This document shows, piece after piece, positions 1 to 5,525 of a DNA stretch of 6,594 bases; within the stretch, counting starts at the first letter, position 1; every line of letters begins with the position of its first letter. A program made the position numbers and the translations under genes. A model generated the notes under the pieces. The model made no database searches, had not been told where the DNA came from, and worked only from the letters and a program-made list of their open reading frames with translations. Source of the DNA: Candidatus Peregrinibacteria bacterium RIFOXYB2_FULL_32_7 (lineage in GTDB: Bacteria; Patescibacteriota; Gracilibacteria; UBA1369; GWF2-33-10); contig MFXJ01000042.1 in the NCBI GenBank assembly GCA_001787465.1, positions 599-7,192 of the forward strand, given 5' to 3'.

Positions 1-1109
1 ACGGAATCAGGCACGTCTCCTTTGGAAATCACGCTGATAAAAAAACTGGAAACGCCTTTAAAAGTAGCTTTTGAAAGTCTTTTAACTTCTTTAAATGATT
101 CCATAAAAGCTAAATGAAAAGGAAGCTTAACATCATGAATATTCAAAATACTATATTCTGCCATTTCTTGCTTAATATTAAAATTATAAAGGCTGAAATT
201 ATAGACAGGTTCAAGCAATAACCCTAATTTTCCATTGTCTGGAACTGAAAAAGAAGTCGCTTTTAATGTCCCATCTGCATCCTCAATCATATAGGAAACT
301 TCTTTACCGGCGTTATCAATATTAAATTGAATCAAATCCTCTACATGATAAATATTCTCGTTATTCATTTGAATAATTTTTTCACCAACTAAAAAACCAA
401 AACTTTCAGCAAAAGAGTCCGCTACTACTTCCTGAATTCCAACTTTTATTCCAAAAGGAGCATTTAAACTGAGTTCTTGTTGCTCTCGTTTTACCAAAAT
501 ATTTCTTGGCATTCCGTCTATCAATTTTGTATACAGATCAGAAACTGACCAAATATTCTCACCATCAATTTTCCAAATTACATCATTATTTTGGATTCCA
601 AAAACATTATTTTCAGCCACTGATTCAACCACAAAATTAGACAAATAAATAACAGGCTTGTCTTCCAAAACCCCTTCTTGTATCTCAATATCGCCATTCG
701 AAATAGCCGTCAAGATATCTTCATCGCTGACAAACAAAGGCTGCATCCCAATAACAAATCCCAAAATCAACAAAATAAAAGCCAAAATGAAATTCATAAT
801 CACTCCTCCACAAACAATCAGAATTCGATCACGAATACTTTTATTTACAAAACTTCTTTGGCTGACTAAAACTTTTTTATTTGTAATATCCTCGCCAAAT
901 AATCTTACAAAACCTCCAAAAGGTATCCAATTTAAAGAATAAGTAGTTTCGCCATATTTTTTACCAAAAATTTTAGGAGGCAATCCAAACCCAAATTCTT
1001 CAACTTTAACTCCAGCTCTTTTTGCCATCCAAAAATGTCCTCCTTCATGAATTAAAACAAGTAAGGAAAAAATAAGAAAAAAAGCGATAATAGAAAGAAA
1101 AATTGACAA
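1..1109 (-). CDS. rseP: RseP-like site-2 intramembrane zinc protease (M50), C-terminus cut by window edge
   Basis: Intramembrane metalloprotease that cleaves membrane-spanning substrates such as anti-sigma factors or signal-peptide remnants. I translated it directly: the frame is open from 1109 to the left edge, giving 369 codons. A first membrane segment (about residues 2-20) runs into the zinc motif HEGGH (21-25) followed by FWMAKRAGVKVEEFGFGLPP. Then come SLNWIPFGGFVR, a second membrane segment with GGVIMNF (about 95-121), and two PDZ-like domains (about 153-215 and 219-285). The last residues, GDVPDS (364-369), match the stretch before the SGPVGI motif of the family. The third and fourth membrane segments and the C-terminal zinc-binding LDG motif lie outside the window. 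The start is taken as TTG at 1107-1109: it puts HExxH about 20 residues from the N-terminus, as in the family, and an in-frame TAA lies seven codons upstream. No ATG fits and no Shine-Dalgarno is visible. It follows frr by 80 bp. Confidence 0.93.
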   Translation of the reverse strand, partial: MSIFLSIIAFFLIFSLLVLIHEGGHFWMAKRAGVKVEEFGFGLPPKIFGKKYGETTYSLNWIPFGGFVRLFGEDITNKKVLVSQRSFVNKSIRDRILIVCGGVIMNFILAFILLILGFVIGMQPLFVSDEDILTAISNGDIEIQEGVLEDKPVIYLSNFVVESVAENNVFGIQNNDVIWKIDGENIWSVSDLYTKLIDGMPRNILVKREQQELSLNAPFGIKVGIQEVVADSFAESFGFLVGEKIIQMNNENIYHVEDLIQFNIDNAGKEVSYMIEDADGTLKATSFSVPDNGKLGLLLEPVYNFSLYNFNIKQEMAEYSILNIHDVKLPFHLAFMESFKEVKRLSKATFKGVSSFFISVISKGDVPDS

Positions 1110-1125
1110 AGAGTTAAAGTTAATA

Positions 1126-1188
1126 AATTACAAATCACCATCCCTCATTACTTATTACTAATTACTCATTACTAATTACTTATTTCCC
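1126..1188. repeat. 7-bp-period tandem array between frr and rseP
   Basis: Five contiguous units of the form ATTACTN fill 1147-1181 (ATTACTT, ATTACTA, ATTACTC, ATTACTA, ATTACTT). The same 7-bp phase continues with degenerate units on both sides (AATTACA, AATCACC and ATCCCTC to the left, ATTTCCC to the right). It occupies nearly the whole frr-rseP spacer. Read on the coding strand, each central unit is AGTAATN, which contains TAA. No promoter of convincing quality and no hairpin terminator was found here. Confidence 0.9.
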
Positions 1189-1189
1189 T

Positions 1190-1741
1190 TCACACCGTCA
1201 TCACCTCCTCTTCTTTCTTTCTTCTCGTCTCATCAATTTTTTCATTAAAGTTATCAACGGCTTCTTGTAACTTTTTTTCAGCTCCTTTAATTTCATCTTC
1301 AGTAAATTCATTCTCATTTTTTATTTTATTATGAGTATCCTGACGTGATTGTCTGATTGAAATTTTTCCTTCTTCAGCTAATCTATGAACAATTTTTACT
1401 AAATTTTTTCTTCTTTCTTCGGTAAGTGGCGGAATGGATAAAAGAATAACTCCCCCTTGATTAGCAGGATTAAGTCCTAAATCAGACTCACGAATTGCTT
1501 TTTCAACGCTACTAACAACTGATTTATCCCACGGCTCGATCCTCAAAGTTTTTGAATCAGGAACACTGATATTCGCTAGATTTCTTAAAACTTGTTTCTG
1601 ACCATAAGCATCAACCTGAATCCCCTCGACTAAAGCAGTATTAGCACGTCCAACTTGTAATCTAGCGAGTTCACCTTGCAAATAAGAAACGGCTTTCTCA
1701 AAAGCTTGTTTTGCTTGATCAATATAAATTTGCGTAGACAT
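1190..1741 (-). CDS. frr: Ribosome recycling factor
   Basis: RRF, which works with EF-G and IF3 to split post-termination 70S ribosomes in the cytoplasm. At 183 residues it matches the usual length of about 185. Family blocks are present in order: LARLQVGRANTALVEGI (25-41), YGQ..VLRNLANISVPDSKTLRIEPWD (46-72), VEKAIRESDLGLNP (79-92), and IPPLTEERRKNLVKIV (103-118). In the segment ISIRQSRQD (127-135), R133 lines up with the functionally important Arg132 of E. coli RRF, but the following Arg is Gln here. The C-terminal helix is strongly charged. The ATG at 1739-1741 gives a normal family N-terminus. It lies 22 bp downstream of pyrH, the classic pyrH-frr pairing, and presumably shares its transcript. 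No Shine-Dalgarno precedes the start; the leader is only A/T runs. The stop is TGA, supporting the standard code. Confidence 0.98.
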   Translation of the reverse strand: MSTQIYIDQAKQAFEKAVSYLQGELARLQVGRANTALVEGIQVDAYGQKQVLRNLANISVPDSKTLRIEPWDKSVVSSVEKAIRESDLGLNPANQGGVILLSIPPLTEERRKNLVKIVHRLAEEGKISIRQSRQDTHNKIKNENEFTEDEIKGAEKKLQEAVDNFNEKIDETRRKKEEEVMTV

Positions 1742-1745
1742 AATG

Positions 1746-1767
1746 AAAATTTTAAATTTTAAATTAT
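1746..1767. repeat. Short AAATTTT heptamer array in pyrH-frr spacer
   Basis: Two copies of AAATTTT (1747-1753, 1754-1760) and a third related unit AAATTAT (1761-1767) that contains the TAA stop of pyrH (read on the minus strand). It makes up most of the 22-bp spacer, so the sequence just before the frr ATG is nearly pure A/T with no Shine-Dalgarno. Confidence 0.7.
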
Positions 1768-2468
1768 ACTATTAAGGTTCCTATTTTTTCTCCGCTTGCC
1801 GCTTTCTTCATGTTTCCTTTTTTCTGTAAATTAAATAATAGAATCGGCAAATTTCCATCCCGGCAAATAGCTATTGCTGATGCGTCCATAAATTTCAAAT
1901 CTTGAGATAAAACATCAGTATAACTCATCTTATCATATTTTTTAACAAATGAAAATTTTTCTGGATCTTTATCATAAACATAATCAACTTTCGTAGCTTT
2001 CAAAAGAACTTCACAATTTAATTCCAAAGCTCGCAAAGCCGCCGCTGAATCAGTAGTAAAATAAGGATTCCCAGTTCCTCCGCTACAAATTACAATTCGT
2101 CCCATTTCTAAATGCTTTCTAGCTTGCCTAACAACATAATCCTGCACCAACTGAGGCAAGGAAATAGCCGAACAAATTCTCACCTCACACCCCTGCTCTT
2201 CAAGTTCATGTTGCATAACAACAGCATTCATAACAGTAGCCACCATTCCCAAATTATCAGAAGTAACTCTATCCAAACCTGAATCTTTATTATCACGATA
2301 CCTCCAAATATTTCCTGCTCCAATAACAATAACGATTTCAATACCTAATTTTGCAATCTCAATAATTTCCTGACATAAATTTTTCAAAAGTTCAAAATCA
2401 ATTCCCATTTCTTTTTTTCCAATCAAGACCTCCCCTGATAATTTCAGCATGATACGTTTATACTTCAT
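1764..2468 (-). CDS. pyrH: UMP kinase (uridylate kinase)
   Basis: Amino-acid-kinase-fold enzyme that phosphorylates UMP to UDP in pyrimidine nucleotide synthesis; cytoplasmic and hexameric in known bacteria. At 234 residues it is slightly shorter than the usual 235-245. Visible motifs: RIMLKLSGEVLIG (5-17, N-terminal phosphate-binding lysine and glycine), GAGNIWRY (50-57), VTSDNLGMVATVMN (68-81), SGGTGNPYFTTDSAAALRA (129-147, UMP site), LLKATKVDYVYDKDP (155-169), and the C-terminal KKAASGEKIGTLI (221-233). The usual GGGNIFRG appears here as GAGNIWRY, a conservative but noticeable change near the nucleotide site. The ATG at 2466-2468 begins MKYKRIMLKLSGE, exactly where the family starts. No Shine-Dalgarno precedes it. 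Upstream is a small membrane protein gene (18-bp spacer) rather than the common rpsB-tsf pair. Confidence 0.98.
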   Translation of the reverse strand: MKYKRIMLKLSGEVLIGKKEMGIDFELLKNLCQEIIEIAKLGIEIVIVIGAGNIWRYRDNKDSGLDRVTSDNLGMVATVMNAVVMQHELEEQGCEVRICSAISLPQLVQDYVVRQARKHLEMGRIVICSGGTGNPYFTTDSAAALRALELNCEVLLKATKVDYVYDKDPEKFSFVKKYDKMSYTDVLSQDLKFMDASAIAICRDGNLPILLFNLQKKGNMKKAASGEKIGTLIV

Positions 2469-2490
2469 AAATTTTAAATTTTTAAATTAT
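2469..2490. repeat. Short AAATTTT heptamer array in spacer before pyrH
   Basis: AAATTTT (2469-2475), AAATTTTT with one extra T (2476-2483) and AAATTAT (2484-2490). The last unit holds the TAA stop of the small membrane protein gene. It is the same unit and layout as in the pyrH-frr spacer and fills all 18 bp between the two genes. Confidence 0.7.
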
Positions 2491-2822
2491 TTCAAAATAA
2501 TATAAGCAAGCACAATGCCAACAATAATCCCTATTGCTACTAGTGTCCATTTTTGAAGTACCGGTGAACTATCATCTTCCGCATTGGCAAGATCAGCTAA
2601 CAAATTCGCATCTATAACAATTTCTTGATTTTTATTATTTTCAACTACATCAATAAAACTATGCTTGGCAACAAGTTCCACAAATCTACCAAATTTAATT
2701 TTTACTTTTGATCCTGATTCAGCCTTAATATCCTCCTCTATATTTTTAACTTCAAAAGCATTATCAGAAGAATTATCTACGCTTTTTTCTTCTGGAATAA
2801 ATTTTAAATTAATATCATTCAC
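2487..2822 (-). CDS. Small tail-anchored membrane protein, function unknown
   Basis: I do not recognise this 111-residue protein. Residues 1-35 are acidic and probably disordered (PEEKSVDNSSDNAFEVKNIE). A possible small folded part follows (about 37-80, with KVKIKFGRFVELVAKHSF and IVIDANLLADLANAE). After an acidic linker, one hydrophobic helix at about 93-110 (TLVAIGIIVGIVLAYIIL) ends in a single lysine, so it looks tail-anchored with the bulk of the protein on one face of the membrane. The start is GTG at 2820-2822: an in-frame TAA lies six codons upstream and there is no ATG in the frame. No Shine-Dalgarno is seen. It sits between pilT (55-bp spacer) and pyrH (18-bp spacer) on the same strand, so it is likely co-transcribed. 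A link to the pilus system is possible from position only. That it is a real gene rests on its tight fit in the operon and its coherent composition. Confidence 0.82.
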   Translation of the reverse strand: MNDINLKFIPEEKSVDNSSDNAFEVKNIEEDIKAESGSKVKIKFGRFVELVAKHSFIDVVENNKNQEIVIDANLLADLANAEDDSSPVLQKWTLVAIGIIVGIVLAYIILK

Positions 2823-2831
2823 TTTTTTTAA

Positions 2832-2880
2832 AATTACAAATTACCAATTCCTAATTCCTAATTACTTCATTTATAATTTA
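2832..2880. repeat. 7-bp-period tandem array between pilT and the small membrane protein gene
   Basis: Five contiguous heptamers occupy 2832-2866 (AATTACA, AATTACC, AATTCCT, AATTCCT, AATTACT). The phase continues as TCATTTA and TAATTTA, the last of which contains the pilT stop codon. On the coding strand the units read NGTAATT or AGGAATT, close to the AGTAATN units after frr. No hairpin terminator is present. Confidence 0.88.
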
Positions 2881-3879
2881 TTTTATTCTACCTTCCTTTT
2901 TTAAAATCTGCAAAGCATCTTCAAAAGTTTGCATTCCATCTTGCCTCCCTAATTGCATAAGCGAATAAATCTGATTAATTTTTGATTCCAAAATACAATT
3001 TCGAACGCCATCATTAGCAATCATTACTTCACAAACAAGCACGCGCGATTTATTATCTTTTGAAGGAATAAGCCTTTGTGATGCGATTCCTTTCAAAACA
3101 CCAGCTAACTGTGCTTTTATCTGAGACTGTTGATCGGATGAAAAAACGTCAATTATCCTATCAATTGTTTGTACAGCATCAATTGTATGTACAGTAGAAA
3201 AAACCAAATGTCCGGTTTCAGCAAGCGTCATAGCCGCGGCTACCGTTTCGCGATCTCTCATTTCACCAACCATAATCACATCAGGATCCTCACGAAGAGA
3301 AGATTTAATTGCATTTACAAAAGAACCCGTATGAATACCCACTTCTCTTTGGCTTACAATAGATTTTTTACTTTCATGTAAAAATTCAATTGGATCTTCA
3401 ATAGTCACAATATGACAAGCTCGAGTTTGATTAATTTGATCAAGTAACGCCGCCAAAGTCGTACTCTTTCCATGTCCAGTCGGTCCTGTTACTAAAATCA
3501 AACCTTCTTGAAGCTCAGTAAATTTTTTTACATGTTCAGGCAAACCTAAAGTTACAATATTAGGAATTTCATGCGGTACCACGCGTATTGCTAAAGAAAG
3601 TCCTTTATAATCAGTATAAACATTAATTCGAAAACGGCTAAGACCTTCAATATCATAAGAAACATCAACTTCATTTTCTCTTTCAAGCTCATCAAGTTTT
3701 TTTTGGTTACAAATCTTTTTAACAAGCTCAGAAACATCATTTTCTGTTAATTTAGGCACATTAATCGGTTGAAAAAGAGAACCATTTGCTAGCCGTACCG
3801 TAGGCACATGCCCTGTCTTGAAATGCGCATCAGAGGCTTTATGTTCAACGACTTGTTTAAGTATTGCGTGTAAATCCAT
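2878..3879 (-). CDS. pilT: Type IV pilus retraction ATPase PilT
   Basis: Hexameric secretion-type ATPase that drives disassembly and retraction of type IV pili at the inner face of the membrane. From the chosen ATG it has 333 residues, in the usual PilT range. Seen in order: N-terminal domain MDLHAILKQVVEHKASDAHF (1-20) with the family's SD-H signature, arginine-containing FRINVY (83-88), Walker A GPTGHGKST (132-140, Lys138), Asp box TIEDPIEF (159-166), Walker B region REDPDVIMVGEMRD (196-209, Glu206) and His box TGHLVFSTVHT (222-232). The C-terminal AIRNLIRE motif of PilT appears as GVRNCILE (291-298), with two marked changes. The frame extends 26 codons upstream to 3957, but that part crosses a consensus promoter and does not resemble PilT, so ATG 3877-3879 is chosen. 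No major or minor pilin, PilB or PilC gene is in the window. It is first in the minus-strand operon. Confidence 0.95.
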   Translation of the reverse strand: MDLHAILKQVVEHKASDAHFKTGHVPTVRLANGSLFQPINVPKLTENDVSELVKKICNQKKLDELERENEVDVSYDIEGLSRFRINVYTDYKGLSLAIRVVPHEIPNIVTLGLPEHVKKFTELQEGLILVTGPTGHGKSTTLAALLDQINQTRACHIVTIEDPIEFLHESKKSIVSQREVGIHTGSFVNAIKSSLREDPDVIMVGEMRDRETVAAAMTLAETGHLVFSTVHTIDAVQTIDRIIDVFSSDQQSQIKAQLAGVLKGIASQRLIPSKDNKSRVLVCEVMIANDGVRNCILESKINQIYSLMQLGRQDGMQTFEDALQILKKEGRIK

Positions 3880-3910
3880 TTTTATAAACAAATTTAAAAC
3901 TTTTCTAAAT

Positions 3911-3919
3911 ATTATAGCA
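3911..3919 (-). promoter_or_regulatory. Extended -10 promoter of the pilT operon
   Basis: On the minus strand the sequence reads TGCTATAAT, a perfect TATAAT -10 box with the extended TGn element. The -35 position, 17 bp upstream, reads TTAATT, a weak match, as is common with extended -10 promoters. Transcription would start near 3904, giving a leader of about 25 nt before the pilT ATG and excluding the longer upstream start. It is the only strong promoter seen for the pilT to rseP block. Confidence 0.75.
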
Positions 3920-3979
3920 CATTTAAAAGTGAAAATTAAGTAAATCTCGAAGAACATCCTTTATTCTAAATAATCTTTA

Positions 3980-3988
3980 TGATATAAT
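3980..3988 (+). promoter_or_regulatory. Extended -10 promoter of the nuclease gene
   Basis: The sequence reads TGATATAAT, a perfect TATAAT box with a TGn extension, 27 bp before the ATG at 4016. The -35 position at 17-bp spacing reads TTTATT, a weak match. The predicted start near 3995 leaves a leader of about 20 nt with no Shine-Dalgarno. It also excludes the upstream ATG at 3992 as the likely translation start. Confidence 0.72.
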
Positions 3989-4015
3989 AATTTGATTTAC
4001 TTAAATTTTTGTATC

Positions 4016-5506
4016 ATGAAATTAACCTTTCTCGGCGCAGACCGAACTGTAACAGGATCACGGCATTTAATAGAAATAAATGAAAAAAAAATCCTTCTTG
4101 ATTGCGGACTTTTTCAAGGCAAAAGAGAAGAAGAATATTGTTATAATTGTCAATTTCCCTTTGATCCAAAATCAATTGATGTGCTTATTCTTTCTCATGC
4201 TCATATTGATCATAGCGGTAATATTCCAAATTTAGTAAAAAATGGATTTACAGGCCCTATTTACTGCACAAGCGCCACAAAAGATCTATGCGATTACATG
4301 CTACAAGACAGCGGATACATACAAGAACGAGAAGCCGAGTATTTAAATAGCAAAAAAAATAAAAACGAAGAACCCGATGTCCAGCCTTTATACACTCAAG
4401 AAGATGCCAAAAAATCACTACTTCAATTTAAAACTGTAAATTACGGCATTACTTTCAAATTAGTTGATGGAGTTCATGTTACTTTTTTGAATGCTGGACA
4501 TATTCTTGGTTCTGCTATTATTGTTTTGGAGTTAGAAGATTTTGAAAAAAATGAAAAATTAATTTTAACTTTTACCGGAGATCTTGGAAGAAGTAGATTG
4601 CCGATTTTAAAAGATCCTGAAATTCCTTCTTATAGCGATATTTTAATCACTGAAAGTACTTACGGTGATAAATTTCATGATAATATCGAAATGGCTGATG
4701 AAAAAGTAGCTGAAATTGTTAATGAAACAGCTAGAAAAGGCGGGAAAATTATTATTCCGGCATTCGCAGTCGGTAGAACACAAGAAATTGTTTACACTCT
4801 TCGTCAGCTAATAGATAAAGGTAAAATTCCTCACCTCCCAGTGATTGTTGATAGTCCGCTAGCAACGAATATTACTGAAGTTTTTAAAAGACATCATGAA
4901 TGCTATGATGAAGAAACGCGTGAAATATTTATGAAAGCTAAACAGGGAATCTTTGGTTTCGAACTTTTAAACTACACAACTTCAGTTGAGGATTCAAAAG
5001 CTTTAAATAATAAAAGAGGCCCAATGATTATAATCTCAGCTTCAGGTATGTGCGAACATGGAAGAATTCTTCATCATTTAAAAAATTCTATTGAAGATCC
5101 GAGAAATAGAATAATGATCGTTGGTTATCAAGCAGAGAATACTCTGGGAAGAAAACTTGTTGATGGAGAGAAAAAAGTTAATATTTTTGGCAAACCATAT
5201 CGAGTTAAAGCGAAAATAGAAGTTACAAATTTCTTCTCGGCCCATGGAGATAGAGCAGATCTATTAAATTTTGGTTTAGCAATTAAGGGATTGAAAAAAA
5301 TCTTTATTGTTCATGGAGATGAAAAACGTGCAAATGCTTTAAAAGATGGATTTATCGAAAATGGCATAAAAGATGTTATAGTTCCAAAATACAAAGATAG
5401 TTTTGAAATAGATTTAAATCAAAAAAATCATCTTGATGTAATCAACATGACAGTAGAATTACCAGCAGAACATAACCATTCAGGAATTATAAATTATAAA
5501 TTATAA
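4016..5506 (+). CDS. Metallo-beta-lactamase/beta-CASP ribonuclease (CPSF-like, YSH1 class)
   Basis: Zinc-dependent nuclease of the MBL/beta-CASP family (RNA-processing group related to CPSF-73 and bacterial CPSF-like RNases), probably acting on RNA in the cytoplasm; the exact substrate is not predictable. The protein has 496 residues from ATG 4016, beginning MKLTFLGADRTVTGSRHLI as the family does; an ATG eight codons earlier lies at the predicted transcription start. Zinc ligands are visible: HAHIDH (61-66), H162 in GHILGS and D189 in TGDLG. beta-CASP landmarks: TESTYGD (212-218, motif A Glu213), PAFAVGRTQE (248-257), SASGMCEHGRILHHL (341-355), and the C-terminal FFSAHGDR (407-413) and IVHGDEKRA (431-439). 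All catalytic positions appear intact. The last residues (NYKL) and the stop are encoded inside a 7-bp tandem repeat, so the natural C-terminus may have been altered by it. It is divergent from pilT and convergent with tsaD. Confidence 0.93.
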   Translation: MKLTFLGADRTVTGSRHLIEINEKKILLDCGLFQGKREEEYCYNCQFPFDPKSIDVLILSHAHIDHSGNIPNLVKNGFTGPIYCTSATKDLCDYMLQDSGYIQEREAEYLNSKKNKNEEPDVQPLYTQEDAKKSLLQFKTVNYGITFKLVDGVHVTFLNAGHILGSAIIVLELEDFEKNEKLILTFTGDLGRSRLPILKDPEIPSYSDILITESTYGDKFHDNIEMADEKVAEIVNETARKGGKIIIPAFAVGRTQEIVYTLRQLIDKGKIPHLPVIVDSPLATNITEVFKRHHECYDEETREIFMKAKQGIFGFELLNYTTSVEDSKALNNKRGPMIIISASGMCEHGRILHHLKNSIEDPRNRIMIVGYQAENTLGRKLVDGEKKVNIFGKPYRVKAKIEVTNFFSAHGDRADLLNFGLAIKGLKKIFIVHGDEKRANALKDGFIENGIKDVIVPKYKDSFEIDLNQKNHLDVINMTVELPAEHNHSGIINYKL

Positions 5507-5525
5507 ATTATAAATTATAAATTAT
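5485..5525. repeat. AATTATA heptamer array between nuclease gene and tsaD
   Basis: Five perfect copies of AATTATA (5485-5519) plus a six-base partial copy (5520-5525). It covers the last four sense codons and TAA stop of the nuclease gene and the whole 19-bp spacer, ending exactly at the TGA stop of tsaD on the other strand. It is the cleanest of the heptamer arrays, suggesting recent expansion. This convergent junction has no GC-rich stem and T-tract, so no classical bidirectional terminator. Confidence 0.95.

Larger units (their letters stand above)
3880..4015. promoter_or_regulatory. Divergent promoter region between pilT and the nuclease gene
   Basis: This 136-bp stretch separates the two divergent starts and holds both promoters. 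It also holds an inverted repeat: the left arm at 3932-3946 (AAAATTAAGTAAATC) and the right arm at 3994-4009 (GATTTACTTAAATTTT) share a perfect 11-bp complementary core. The left arm covers the -35 area of the pilT promoter; the right arm lies at the predicted transcript start and leader of the nuclease gene. That position would suit an operator acting on both promoters, but this is inference and the AT-rich setting raises the odds of chance. Confidence 0.5.

Noticed and set aside
658..942. Plus-strand open frames of 94 and 63 codons
   Set aside because: They lie antisense to the second membrane segment and first PDZ domain of rseP, whose motifs are unmistakable; their translations have no recognisable features.
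2665..2904. Plus-strand 79-codon open frame
   Set aside because: It is antisense to the small membrane protein gene and runs through the heptamer array; AT-rich low-complexity sequence explains it.
3038..3050. CACGCGCGATT in pilT resembling the GCGCGAATC part of the tsaD repeat
   Set aside because: The match is only about 8 bp and codes for an ordinary SRV segment at a normal PilT position; no insertion is visible.
3169..3381. Plus-strand 70-codon open frame
   Set aside because: Antisense to the Walker B and His-box region of pilT with no features of its own.
3880..3957. 26-residue N-terminal extension of PilT (hydrophobic, starting MFFEIYLIF)
   Set aside because: The extension spans a perfect TGnTATAAT promoter and does not match the PilT N-terminus; the ATG at 3877-3879 fits the family length and start.
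3992..4015. Eight-residue upstream extension of the nuclease (MIYLNFCI)
   Set aside because: Its ATA-rich region sits at the predicted transcription start, and the family begins with MKLTFLGA, encoded from 4016.
5485..5525. Bidirectional rho-independent terminator between the convergent genes
   Set aside because: The sequence is a direct AATTATA repeat with only very short self-complementary stretches and no GC stem.
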